20,501 bases of DNA from a virus: positions 1 to 20,501 of IMG/VR virus record IMGVR_UViG_3300008448_000845; one strand, given 5' to 3'. Each line of letters starts with the position of its first letter. The first letter of the stretch is position 1. A program made the translations under genes and the position numbers. Shown piece after piece: positions 1 to 6,689 of this stretch. Under the pieces are notes generated by a model. That model was not told the origin of the DNA and did no database searches. It saw only the letters and a list, made by a program, of their open reading frames with translations.

Positions 1-1
1 A

Positions 2-1114
2 TCTGGAGCAAATGGAGCCCCTGGCTCATCTGGAACATCTGGCTCGTCTGGTACTAGTGGAGCAAATGGAGCCCCTGGCTCATCTGGAACATCTGGCTCG
101 TCTGGTACTAGTGGAGCAAATGGAGCCCCTGGCTCATCTGGAACATCTGGACAAACTGGTGCACCTGGCTCATCTGGAACATCTGGCTCGTCTGGTACAT
201 CTGGCACTAGAGGAAGTAGCGGCACATCTGGAACATCTGGACAAACTGGTGGACCTGGATCATCTGGTAGTTCAGGTACTAGTGGTACATCAGTAGCTGT
301 ATCAGGAACAACAAACTATGTAGCTAAATTTACTTCTGCTACTACTATTGGTAATACAGGCGTTCCAATATTTGATAATGGCACCAATGTTGGTATAGGC
401 ACAGTATCACCAGGATCAAAACTTACATTAACAGGAGGAGACTTATTCTTAACAGATTCTGTTACTAATATATGGATGGGTAATAATGCCGATTCAGGAA
501 ATAGATTTAGACTGCATTTAAACGGTACAGAAAATTATATGGATTTTGGTACTGGCGGTCTACACATTAGAAGCTCAGACACATCAGAAAGAGTTACATT
601 AAAATCTAGTGGTGAAGTTGGTATTAATAATACGAACCCAACATATAGACTAGATATAGTAGGAGATGCTAGAGTTAACACAGGAGCTCTAGGTGTGAAT
701 GTAGCACCAAATGCGACTGATGGTAGAATAGATGCATCAAATGATATAGTAGCATACTCATCAGATAGACGTTTAAAGACTAATATTAAGTCTATAGAAA
801 CACCATTAGAGAAAGTAGAAAAATTGATAGGCTTTACTTATAACTGGAATAATAAAGCAAAAGAATTAGCCAACTACAACACAGAAGAATCATTAGTTGG
901 CGTATTTGCACAAGACGTTCAAGCAGTACTTCCTGAAGCAGTTAAATTAGCTCCATTCGATAATAATGGAAATGACAAGTCAATAACAGGAGAAGACTAT
1001 TTAACTGTACAATATGAGAAGTTAGTACCACTATTGATAGAGGCAATAAAAGAACAGCAAAAGCAAATAAACAATCTACAAACCCAAATTAATTATTTAG
1101 TAAATAATAAATAA
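2..1114 (+). CDS. Tail fibre, collagen-like with C-terminal S74 chaperone domain (5' end missing)
   Basis: The frame is open from the window edge, so this is the last 370 residues of a longer fibre; the ATG at 476 is internal. Residues 1 to about 97 are uninterrupted Gly-X-Y triplets rich in Ser, Thr and Ala, which would form a collagen-like triple helix. A linker containing NYVAKFT follows, then beta-type repeats with the usual VGIGT...P and VGIN...NP signatures. From residue 254 the SDRRLKTNI motif opens an intramolecular chaperone (peptidase S74) domain. In this family the Ser-Asp pair cleaves the domain off after the trimer has folded. The protein ends in a Gln/Asn-rich coiled coil. It probably acts as a distal, host-contacting fibre. 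The stop is followed after 2 bases by the next gene. Domain calls are firm; which fibre it is cannot be told. Confidence 0.88.
   Translation, partial: SGANGAPGSSGTSGSSGTSGANGAPGSSGTSGSSGTSGANGAPGSSGTSGQTGAPGSSGTSGSSGTSGTRGSSGTSGTSGQTGGPGSSGSSGTSGTSVAVSGTTNYVAKFTSATTIGNTGVPIFDNGTNVGIGTVSPGSKLTLTGGDLFLTDSVTNIWMGNNADSGNRFRLHLNGTENYMDFGTGGLHIRSSDTSERVTLKSSGEVGINNTNPTYRLDIVGDARVNTGALGVNVAPNATDGRIDASNDIVAYSSDRRLKTNIKSIETPLEKVEKLIGFTYNWNNKAKELANYNTEESLVGVFAQDVQAVLPEAVKLAPFDNNGNDKSITGEDYLTVQYEKLVPLLIEAIKEQQKQINNLQTQINYLVNNK
5..150 (+). repeat. 54-bp tandem repeat coding for Gly-X-Y triplets
   Basis: Two perfect 54-bp units (5-58 and 59-112) are followed by a third that matches for 38 bases, to about 150. 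Each unit encodes 18 residues, i.e. six Gly-X-Y triplets. Shorter, less exact copies of its sub-motifs (catctggaacatctgg) continue to about 290. The nucleotide identity, not just protein identity, points to recent unequal recombination or slippage that could change fibre length. Confidence 0.9.
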
Positions 1115-1116
1115 TA

Positions 1117-1455
1117 ATGGCTATAAATTACACTTGGAATTTCAATCCATTAGAATCATACCCAACAGCATCAGGACAAACTGATGTAGTATTCTTAGTT
1201 CACTGGCAACTTTATGGATCAACTGGATCATACCAAGGATCTTGTATAGGAACTCAAGCTATAACATACGAATCAGGATCTACTTTTATCCCATTTAATG
1301 ATTTAACTTATAATACAGTATACAATTGGATGACTGCTTCTATGGGTGAAGAAAAAATGAATCAATATACTGCTAGTGTATATCAACAAATAGAAAATCA
1401 AATTAATCCTCCTGTATTAGTTCAAACAGCACCTTGGTTAACAGGTTCAATGTAA
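1117..1455 (+). CDS. Small tail-fibre-associated protein, unknown
   Basis: 112 residues. It starts MAINYTW and is rich in aromatic, Thr, Ser and Gly residues, with an alternating pattern that suggests a beta structure (DVVFLVHW, then a Gly/Ser loop). The second half (about residues 66-95) looks helical, with several Gln and Glu, and the protein ends in a Pro/Trp-containing tail. There is no signal peptide or membrane segment. It follows the fibre stop with a 2-base gap and lies 6 bases before the next gene, so it is almost certainly co-transcribed with the fibre. I recall similar small proteins beside tail fibres in marine phages, but I cannot name a family. Possibly a virion accessory or a fibre assembly factor. 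Confidence 0.7.
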   Translation: MAINYTWNFNPLESYPTASGQTDVVFLVHWQLYGSTGSYQGSCIGTQAITYESGSTFIPFNDLTYNTVYNWMTASMGEEKMNQYTASVYQQIENQINPPVLVQTAPWLTGSM

Positions 1456-1461
1456 TAAATT

Positions 1462-2025
1462 ATGGCATTACCTAGTAGTGGACAAATATCGTTTAATGAT
1501 GTAAGAGTAGAAACATCTCAAAGTATAATGACAAATTATGCTATAAGTGGATGGACTTGGGGATTGGGACAAGCTTTTTGCGGAGGATACGGTACAGTAT
1601 ATGCCCCAATAAATGTATTATCTTCAGGATCTAGATTTTCTCAATCTAATAAACTTACTTTATCTAACTTATCAATGTCTGCTTGGTATAACTATAACCA
1701 TAATGCCTCTATTGATACCGGAATAACTGGAACATTATACCAGCATGCTGATCGCAATTCACAATGCTATCCTACAACAATGCTTCCTATTGAATTAGGA
1801 ACCACTAATGTTACTTATAGTATTAATGTTTCGGGAAGTGATGATGGGTATTTTGCTATTTATTATGGAAAACCATGGAGATCTGATGGAGCTCCCTTAG
1901 CTTCTTCTGTTGAACTTGTATATGTAAATTCGGGTATTATAACAGCTAGTTTTAATTATAATTATACTTACAATGCTGCTAGTGGTAGTAAAATATATTG
2001 TGTTTTATTTGGTGAATGTCCTTAA
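1462..2025 (+). CDS. Probable virion/tail structural protein, LPSSGQIS N-terminus
   Basis: 187 residues. The N-terminus, MALPSSGQISFNDVRVE, matches a short leader (LPSSG-I-S-N-D) that recurs at the start of many phage tail and fibre-associated proteins; this is recalled, not searched. The rest is rich in Tyr, Ser, Asn and Thr with alternating hydrophobic residues, as in beta-sandwich virion proteins. About residues 110-187 read as a separate beta domain ending in a Cys-containing tail (FGECP). It sits 6 bases after the preceding gene and shares its strand and probably its transcript. Role by context: fibre or baseplate decoration, possibly receptor contact. Confidence 0.65.
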   Translation: MALPSSGQISFNDVRVETSQSIMTNYAISGWTWGLGQAFCGGYGTVYAPINVLSSGSRFSQSNKLTLSNLSMSAWYNYNHNASIDTGITGTLYQHADRNSQCYPTTMLPIELGTTNVTYSINVSGSDDGYFAIYYGKPWRSDGAPLASSVELVYVNSGIITASFNYNYTYNAASGSKIYCVLFGECP

Positions 2026-2037
2026 AATTATTATATT

Positions 2038-2400
2038 ATGCCTTACAAAATCTGGGTACAATCTGCAGTTGTTGTATATACAGTAACCTTTTATGCTAAA
2101 TTAGATACAGTTAATCCACCAGGAGTGGATCCTCAATTTTATATATCAACAGATGGAACTAATTATTCATTAGTAGGATCTTTAATTAATAGTACCTCAT
2201 GTACATTAAGATATTCAGCTGGATATGCATCAGGTACATCAGTTACAGTTAAAATAGTCGATCCAAATAACACGTCTATTGAATATAGATTTGGAAGATC
2301 ATTAACAACATCAACTTGCCCGGCAGTAGGTATATTCACTTCAGCTAATTTTACTGTAACAGCAAATAGAGATACTGCTTATACTGTTCAAGATGCCTAA
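2038..2400 (+). CDS. Small beta-rich protein at end of fibre cluster, unknown
   Basis: 120 residues. It is nearly all alternating hydrophobic and polar residues with many Thr, Ser, Val and Tyr, suggesting a single immunoglobulin-like or fibronectin-like beta domain; DPQFYISTDGTNYSLVGS is a typical strand-turn-strand stretch. The start (MPYKIWVQSAVVVY) is moderately hydrophobic but has no clear signal peptide. It lies 12 bases after the preceding gene and is the last gene before the first ATATTTAT motif, so it likely closes the fibre transcript. Function unknown; a carbohydrate- or surface-binding accessory is possible but not shown. Confidence 0.6.
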   Translation: MPYKIWVQSAVVVYTVTFYAKLDTVNPPGVDPQFYISTDGTNYSLVGSLINSTSCTLRYSAGYASGTSVTVKIVDPNNTSIEYRFGRSLTTSTCPAVGIFTSANFTVTANRDTAYTVQDA

Positions 2401-2409
2401 TAATTTTAA

Positions 2410-2417
2410 ATATTTAT
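2410..2417 (+). promoter_or_regulatory. ATATTTAT motif, candidate phage promoter (copy 1)
   Basis: First of eight exact copies, all in gaps in front of genes. It starts 19 bases before the ATG of the 55-aa gene. Its action as a promoter is inferred from position only. Confidence 0.45.
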
Positions 2418-2428
2418 TGTAAAAGATT

Positions 2429-2596
2429 ATGTATATTGTATTAAAACAATTCATACCAGGAAATGATCAGATCTGGGTATCTAAATTAAATGATACAGAT
2501 CCAATCTATTCTTATGATAATGAACAAGAAGCTATAGATAAAGCAGCAGAGTTGCAAGCTAATGATCTAACAGGGAGATTATACAAAGTAGGATAG
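2429..2596 (+). CDS. Small acidic protein of 55 aa, unknown
   Basis: A short ORF fills most of a gap that otherwise looks empty. It starts MYIVLKQFIPGND and ends LTGRLYKVG, with a TAG stop at 2594-2596. It has a plausible beta-then-helix pattern: a first half with strand-like IWVSKL, then a helical stretch NEQEAIDKAAELQAND. Support for it being real is the ATATTTAT motif 19 bases upstream, the A-rich leader (aaaagatt before the ATG), full use of the gap, and codons like those of its neighbours. There is no recognisable family and nothing suggests export. Its role is unknown. Confidence 0.6.
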   Translation: MYIVLKQFIPGNDQIWVSKLNDTDPIYSYDNEQEAIDKAAELQANDLTGRLYKVG

Positions 2597-2620
2597 ATAT
2601 AACTTTTCATCAGTTCTTAT

Positions 2621-2628
2621 ATATTTAT
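2621..2628 (+). promoter_or_regulatory. ATATTTAT motif, candidate phage promoter (copy 2)
   Basis: Starts 24 bases before the ATG at 2645. It overlaps a perfect TATAAATA (2626-2633), the consensus of T4 late promoters. Since the other copies lack TATAAATA, that overlap may be chance. Confidence 0.45.
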
Positions 2629-2644
2629 AAATAAATAAACATCT

Positions 2645-2935
2645 ATGACAATTGTAATTATCGCCGTGGCTTTGGTTGTAGCTATTATTATTGCATACAA
2701 CATGGACAAAAAGCCAGTTAAAAAAGAAGAGCCAGTACAAGTCCCAGAAAAGATTGAACCACCTGTAGTAGTAGAAGAAGTTCCTGTAGTAGTTGAGCAA
2801 CCTGTGGCAACCCAAGAAGAAATTGTAGAAAGAAAAAAGAGAGTAGTAAAGAAGGTCGCTGAGAAAAAAGCACCAGTAACTAAGCCTACTCAAAAAAAAG
2901 AAGTAGTAAAGAAAGCAATAAAAAAATCTAAATAA
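2645..2935 (+). CDS. Membrane-anchored Pro/Val/Lys-rich protein, TonB-like composition
   Basis: 96 residues. Residues 2-18 are an unbroken hydrophobic stretch (TIVIIAVALVVAIIIAY), a clear single membrane helix, followed at once by KK, so the long C-terminal part may stay on the cytoplasmic side or act as a stiff spacer. Residues 23-55 are Pro/Val/Glu-rich (PVQVPEKIEPP, VPVVVEQPV), and residues 60-96 are strongly basic, Lys-rich and likely helical. The layout (N-terminal anchor, Pro-rich extension, basic segments) resembles the anchor and spacer of TonB or a small spanin. However, the TonB C-terminal domain and a lipobox are absent. It is followed 3 bases later by the 153-aa gene and probably co-transcribed. 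Function unknown. Confidence 0.65.
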   Translation: MTIVIIAVALVVAIIIAYNMDKKPVKKEEPVQVPEKIEPPVVVEEVPVVVEQPVATQEEIVERKKRVVKKVAEKKAPVTKPTQKKEVVKKAIKKSK

Positions 2936-2938
2936 TAT

Positions 2939-3400
2939 ATGGAAAAAGTTTCGCTTAAATTATTCGAGTTCTATAACTTAGAAGCCGAATTATCTGGTTT
3001 GACTAATCAACAAACAGGTCAAGTTATATCTAAAGGTTTATTAAATGAAAAGATAAAGTTAACTACAAAGTATTGGTTAACAGATCTTTTGAAAAAAGTA
3101 GTAGAAGAAAAAAAGTCTGTAGATTTGTTAAGAGAAGATCTTATTAAAAAGTTCGGTGAGACTGATGAATCTGGTAATACTTCTATTCCTATCTATTCAA
3201 AAGTAGAAAAAGATGAAGAGGGCAAAATTATTTTAGCAGAGCCTAATCCAAAGTATGTAGAATTCCAAACCGAGTTTAATAACCTTCTTCAAGAAGAAAA
3301 AGAGCTTGAGTATAAATCTCTAAGCTTAGAAGATCTTGATTCTGTAGAATCAGAAGGAAACTATCCTACTTTATTCAAACTAGTTAAAATAGATGAATAA
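2939..3400 (+). CDS. Conserved-looking phage protein of 153 aa, unknown
   Basis: 153 residues, soluble, acidic at the C-terminus, mostly helical. It starts with MEKVSLKLFEFYNLEAELSG, then a helical region with LLNEKIKLTTKYWLTDLL and a long charged helix to about residue 75. After that comes a loop with Gly/Asn/Ser (about 78-90) and NPKYVEFQTEFNNLLQEE. The helix-rich layout, with a leading 'LKLFEFYNL' strand and a region ending in a Leu/Glu-rich tail, recalls the small DUF1617-type phage proteins; I cannot confirm this. It starts 3 bases after the membrane protein gene and is followed by a rho-independent terminator, so it closes that two-gene unit. Function unknown. Confidence 0.7.
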   Translation: MEKVSLKLFEFYNLEAELSGLTNQQTGQVISKGLLNEKIKLTTKYWLTDLLKKVVEEKKSVDLLREDLIKKFGETDESGNTSIPIYSKVEKDEEGKIILAEPNPKYVEFQTEFNNLLQEEKELEYKSLSLEDLDSVESEGNYPTLFKLVKIDE

Positions 3401-3428
3401 TCATATTTTTGTTCTTTAATATAAAAGG

Positions 3429-3457
3429 TGGCTCTCTTTAATTAGAGGGCCATTTTA
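3429..3457 (+). terminator. Rho-independent terminator after the 153-aa gene
   Basis: A stem of about 9 pairs (tggctctct with agagggcca, one G-U pair) closes a 6-base loop (ttaatt) and is followed by ttttattt. It lies 29 bases after the stop at 3400 and ahead of the next ATATTTAT motif, so it separates two transcription units. Confidence 0.8.
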
Positions 3458-3475
3458 TTTCTCTCAACAATTAGC

Positions 3476-3483
3476 ATATTTAT
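3476..3483 (+). promoter_or_regulatory. ATATTTAT motif, candidate phage promoter (copy 3, unusually close to the ATG)
   Basis: It ends one base before the ATG at 3485. The other seven exact copies begin 19-32 bases before their ATG. If the motif is a -10-type element, transcription would begin inside this gene. Confidence 0.35.
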
Positions 3484-3484
3484 T

Positions 3485-3721
3485 ATGGGTAATATAACCG
3501 AAACAGAATTACAAAGGATACAGTTAATTAAAAAAGACTCTATCGAAGTTGCATCTACTCTAGGAGAGCTAGAGTACCAAAAAATAACAATTGAGTTGTT
3601 AGTAGAAGAAGAAAAGAAAAAAATTAAGGAAATAAAAGACAGAGAAAGAAAACTTCTAGAAGAGCTTAAAGACAAATACGGTAACGTCAACATAAATATA
3701 GAAACTGGAGAATTCCAATAA
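3485..3721 (+). CDS. Small coiled-coil protein of 78 aa, unknown
   Basis: 78 residues. Residues 5-65 form one long charged helix with heptad-like spacing of Leu and Ile and many Glu and Lys (LLVEEEKKKIKEIKDRERKL), most likely a coiled coil. The C-terminus, KYGNVNINIETGEF, forms a short strand-like tail. I recall this helix-plus-'KYG...TGE' layout in small proteins of other marine T4-like phages, but it has no known function. The ATG at 3485 is the only Met and gives the full helix, so I kept it, although the candidate promoter lies directly against it. The gene is 50 bases upstream of the tail sheath, between two promoter-like motifs. Confidence 0.65.
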   Translation: MGNITETELQRIQLIKKDSIEVASTLGELEYQKITIELLVEEEKKKIKEIKDRERKLLEELKDKYGNVNINIETGEFQ

Positions 3722-3742
3722 AGTGTTTTGAATAAAAGATAG

Positions 3743-3750
3743 ATATTTAT
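3743..3750 (+). promoter_or_regulatory. ATATTTAT motif, candidate promoter of the tail sheath gene (copy 4)
   Basis: Starts 29 bases before the sheath ATG. The leader between is A-rich with no Shine-Dalgarno sequence. Confidence 0.5.
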
Positions 3751-3771
3751 TACTAGATAAAAATAATATAA

Positions 3772-5517
3772 ATGGCCGAAACACTTATTAGCCCAGGAGT
3801 TTTCTTAAATGAAAACGATTTATCCCAAATAACACAAGGACCTGTTGCCGCTGGCGCAGCACTTTTAGGACCTACTGTAACTGGACCAGTTAATATTCCT
3901 ACATTAGTAACTTCCTATTCAGAATATAAAGCGCTCTTTGGTGCTTCATTTATTTCTGGAGGTTTTAACTATGAGTATTTAACTTCAATTGCTGCCCTCA
4001 ATTACTTTGAGCAAGGTGGTGATTCTTTGTTAATTACTAGAGTAGCTTCTGGTTCTTATACAGCAGCAACCTCTTCAGTACTCAATCCTTCAACGTCTTC
4101 ATCATTTGATTTAGAAACATTATCTGTAGGTACAGTAATGAATAATGTTGGAGGACTATCTGTAAATGGATCACTTCCTTCAGGATCGTCTTCTAATGTA
4201 CGTTGGGAAATTACTTCTGTTGATACAGGTTCAGGTGTATTTAATTTAATTATTCGTCGTGGCGACGATTACAATAATAGTAAGACTATCCTTGAAACAT
4301 GGAATGGTCTTTCTTTAGATCCTAATCAAAATAACTATATTGCTTATGTGATTGGTGATCAAACCCAAACTCTTCGTACAGATTCTACTGGTGATTATTA
4401 TTTACAAACTACAGGATCTTATGCAAATAGGAGCCGTTATGTAAGAGTTAAGTCTGTAAATTTACCAACACCTGGATATTTTAGCCAAAACGGAATAGCC
4501 CAAAACCAATATACATCTTCGATGCCTAAAGTAGGTTCTGGATCTTTTGGTGGTGCAATTGGAGCTCTTTTTGGTTCATTAGGAAAAGCTCCTGTAAATT
4601 TCTTTGAAAGTATTCCATCTGCTAATTCAGTAGTTGCAACTCCAACAACTAATATTCAAGGTGTACATTCAGCAGATTATGCCGTTGGTATAAATTTACT
4701 TGAAAATCAAGATACATACGACTTTAATGTTGTTTATGCTCCTGGTTTAACTAATGAAAATTCTGAAACTACAATTGGTTCTATTCTTACTTTAGCTCAA
4801 GATCGTGGTGATGCTATCGCAGTAATTGACATGGTAGGATATGGAGCTCAAATCAATAGCGTACTTACACAAGCTGTAAATTATGACAACTCTTATGGTG
4901 CAACATATTGGCCATGGGTACAAATTAGAAGCCGTGAGACTGGTAAATTGAATTTTGTTCCTGCTTCTACCTTGGTACCAGCAGTATATGAATACAATGA
5001 TAAAGTATCTGCAGAATGGTTTGCCCCAGCAGGTTTAAATCGCGGTGCATTAGCAACCGTGCTTCAACCAGAAAGAAAGTTAACTGTTAATGATCGCAAC
5101 CTTCTTTATCAAGGAAAAATCAATCCGATCGCTGCATTCCCTGGAGTTGGTACTGTTATCTATGGTCAAAAGACTTTACAACAGAAGCCTTCTGCTCTTG
5201 ATCGTGTAAACGTTCGCAGATTGTTGATTGCTCTTAAAGATTACATTGGACAAATTGGTGAAACAATTGTGTTTGAACCAAATACCCAAGTAACTCGTAA
5301 TAAATTCTTAAATCAAGTTAATCCTTACTTAGAGTCTGTACAACAAAGACAAGGTTTGTATGCATTCCAAGTGGTGATGGACGAGACAAATAATACACCA
5401 GATGTAGTAGATCGTAACCAATTAGTTGGTACCATTTACTTGCAACCAACCAAGACTGCGGAATTCATTCAACTTGACTTCAACATTCTTCCAACTGGCA
5501 CAACATTTGGTCAATAA
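3772..5517 (+). CDS. 18: Contractile tail sheath protein, T4 gp18-like
   Basis: 581 residues (T4 gp18 has 659). It forms the outer tail cylinder that contracts and drives the tube through the envelope. The N-terminus, with ISPGVFLNENDLS, then GPAVAAGAA-type and GPVNIPTLVTSYSEYKALFG stretches, is typical of the phage sheath family. So is LNYFEQGGDSLLITRV at about residues 77-92. A variable Ser/Thr/Gly-rich insertion follows at about 95-260. The conserved C-terminal domain (about 400-575) has DYIGQIGETIVFEPN, then RNKFLNQVNPYLESV and the LVGTIYLQPTKTAEFIQLDF strand used in the handshake between subunits. Codons look somewhat optimised (more CGT, AAC, CCA than its neighbours), in keeping with high expression. 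It has its own promoter-like motif and no terminator before the next gene. Confidence 0.95.
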   Translation: MAETLISPGVFLNENDLSQITQGPVAAGAALLGPTVTGPVNIPTLVTSYSEYKALFGASFISGGFNYEYLTSIAALNYFEQGGDSLLITRVASGSYTAATSSVLNPSTSSSFDLETLSVGTVMNNVGGLSVNGSLPSGSSSNVRWEITSVDTGSGVFNLIIRRGDDYNNSKTILETWNGLSLDPNQNNYIAYVIGDQTQTLRTDSTGDYYLQTTGSYANRSRYVRVKSVNLPTPGYFSQNGIAQNQYTSSMPKVGSGSFGGAIGALFGSLGKAPVNFFESIPSANSVVATPTTNIQGVHSADYAVGINLLENQDTYDFNVVYAPGLTNENSETTIGSILTLAQDRGDAIAVIDMVGYGAQINSVLTQAVNYDNSYGATYWPWVQIRSRETGKLNFVPASTLVPAVYEYNDKVSAEWFAPAGLNRGALATVLQPERKLTVNDRNLLYQGKINPIAAFPGVGTVIYGQKTLQQKPSALDRVNVRRLLIALKDYIGQIGETIVFEPNTQVTRNKFLNQVNPYLESVQQRQGLYAFQVVMDETNNTPDVVDRNQLVGTIYLQPTKTAEFIQLDFNILPTGTTFGQ

Positions 5518-5534
5518 TATAAAAGATTTTTAAG

Positions 5535-6056
5535 ATGAATGATAATACAGTATTAAGAATCAAAGTTCCAGCACACTTGTATGAGAGTGTAAAAAAACAA
5601 TTGACTATAACTGAAGCTAAAAAGTCTGGAAAGGCTTTTGGTGACTGGACAGTAGTTAAAGAAAAGAAGCTTCCTAAAGACGGAATGAAAAAAGTTGAAG
5701 AAGTAAATCAAATAGAAGAAATAGATAAAGAAATGGAAAAGAAAACTCGTACATTAGACGAATTAAAAGCTGCTAAAGAAAAGCTTGATAAGAAGATCAA
5801 TGAAATGGAAATGGGTTCAAAAGATAAAGTAGAAGAGGGACAGCTTAACGAAGGTGTTCAAGAAATTATATCACAAATATTTGCAGATCCTGCAAATGCA
5901 TATGATATACTCAAGTCTGCTTCTAAAATGGCCGGACACGAGTTTGATATTCTTCTATCTGGAGTATCAACATTAGCTGCATTATTAGGTGGTGCTGCAG
6001 CAATAGAAATAAAAAATGCAATTAATAAAATTAAGGGCAAAAAAGCACAAGCATAA
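5535..6056 (+). CDS. Unknown protein between sheath and tube genes
   Basis: 173 residues. The N-terminus is MNDNTVLRIKVPAHLYESVKKQL followed by TITEAKKSGKAFGDW. A very charged Lys/Glu coiled-coil stretch runs from about 55 to 95. After a linker, the C-terminal part has a helix (IISQIFADPANAYDIL), then a hydrophobic Gly/Ala-rich segment at about 138-160 (LLSGVSTLAALLGGAAAI) and a basic end (KIKGKKAQA). The hydrophobic segment could be a membrane helix or a buried hairpin. The gene follows the sheath by 17 bases with no promoter motif, so it is likely co-transcribed with it. T4 has no gene at this place between 18 and 19. Function unknown; a tail-assembly or membrane role are both open. Confidence 0.7.
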   Translation: MNDNTVLRIKVPAHLYESVKKQLTITEAKKSGKAFGDWTVVKEKKLPKDGMKKVEEVNQIEEIDKEMEKKTRTLDELKAAKEKLDKKINEMEMGSKDKVEEGQLNEGVQEIISQIFADPANAYDILKSASKMAGHEFDILLSGVSTLAALLGGAAAIEIKNAINKIKGKKAQA

Positions 6057-6072
6057 ATAAATTCGTTATCGA

Positions 6073-6080
6073 ATATTTAT
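6073..6080 (+). promoter_or_regulatory. ATATTTAT motif, candidate promoter of the tail tube gene (copy 5)
   Basis: Starts 32 bases before the tube ATG. A small inverted repeat (ATTCG-ttat-CGAAT, 6061-6074) overlaps its left edge; it may be a weak hairpin ending the upstream transcript, or chance. Confidence 0.5.
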
Positions 6081-6104
6081 AAGTAGAATAAAACTTAATA
6101 TACA

Positions 6105-6590
6105 ATGCCAGTATTGGATCCAAATGAAATAATGTTCACAGCGTTTGAACCTACGGTATCAAACCGCTTTGTGATGTATATCGACGGTATCCCTTCTTAC
6201 ATGATTAAGAAGGCAGACGCTCCAGGTGTAACTTTAAACGAGATCAAACTCGACCACATCAATGTTTACCGTAAGATTAAAGGTAAAGCTGAATGGAGAG
6301 ATATGAGTTTGTCACTCTATAACCCAATTTCTCCTTCTGGTCAACAAGCCGTGATTGAGTGGGTTCGTCTTCACCATGAGTCTGTAACTGGTCGTGACGG
6401 TTATTCTGACTTCTATAAGAAAGATCTTAACTTGTCTATCATAGGTCCAGTAGGTGACATTGTAAGTGAGTGGATTATCAAAGGTGCGTTCATTAAAGAA
6501 GCTACTTTTGGTAACTATGACTGGTCTACTTCTGATCCTACCGAATTGGTAATGTCTATCGGAATGGACTACTGCGTACTCAACTACTAG
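6105..6590 (+). CDS. 19: Tail tube protein, T4 gp19-like
   Basis: 161 residues (T4 gp19 has 163). It stacks as hexamers to form the inner tail tube. Typical features are a start with NRFVMYIDGIPSYMIKKADAPG at about 21-42, the central KIKGKAEWRDMSLSLYNPISPSG block, and the GDIVSEWIIKGAFIKEATFGNYDW strand pair near the end. The C-terminus (LVMSIGMDYCVLNY) is the usual last strand. Codon choice is richer in C-ending and CGT codons than neighbouring genes, as expected for a major structural protein. It has its own promoter-like motif, 48 bases of leader gap and a strong terminator 21 bases behind it, so it can be made as a separate short transcript. Confidence 0.95.
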   Translation: MPVLDPNEIMFTAFEPTVSNRFVMYIDGIPSYMIKKADAPGVTLNEIKLDHINVYRKIKGKAEWRDMSLSLYNPISPSGQQAVIEWVRLHHESVTGRDGYSDFYKKDLNLSIIGPVGDIVSEWIIKGAFIKEATFGNYDWSTSDPTELVMSIGMDYCVLNY

Positions 6591-6611
6591 TCTAATAAAC
6601 AAATATTTAAT

Positions 6612-6638
6612 AAAAGGCCCCTTACTAGGGGCTTTTTT
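6612..6638 (+). terminator. Strong rho-independent terminator after tail tube gene
   Basis: A GC stem (gcccc with ggggc, extended by flanking A-T pairs with one bulged G) has loop ttacta and is followed by seven T. It lies 21 bases after the tube stop and before the next promoter-like motif. Confidence 0.88.
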
Positions 6639-6662
6639 TATTTTACAAAATTAATTATTCAT

Positions 6663-6670
6663 ATATTTAT
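6663..6670 (+). promoter_or_regulatory. ATATTTAT motif, candidate promoter of the gp26-like gene (copy 6)
   Basis: Starts 27 bases before the ATG at 6690 and lies just after the tube terminator, so a new transcript is needed here. This makes it one of the better-supported copies. Confidence 0.5.
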
Positions 6671-6689
6671 ATATAAAAAGAATAGTTTT

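Noticed and set aside
12-296. Leu/His/Glu-rich 94-aa reading frame over the collagen repeats
   Set aside because: It is another frame of the 54-bp repeat. The Gly-X-Y frame starting at base 2 continues without a break into the fibre's S74 domain.
476-478. ATG at 476 as the start of a separate S74 protein
   Set aside because: The same frame is open without a stop back to base 2 and codes for the collagen-like shaft, so this Met is internal.
2626-2633. TATAAATA as a T4-type late promoter
   Set aside because: Exact match to the T4 consensus but found before only one gene, inside an AT-rich gap and overlapping the more consistent ATATTTAT motif.
2579-2893. 104-aa antisense ORF over the membrane protein gene
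   Set aside because: The sense frame has a clear membrane helix, promoter-like motif and stop adjoining the next gene; all other genes are on the + strand.
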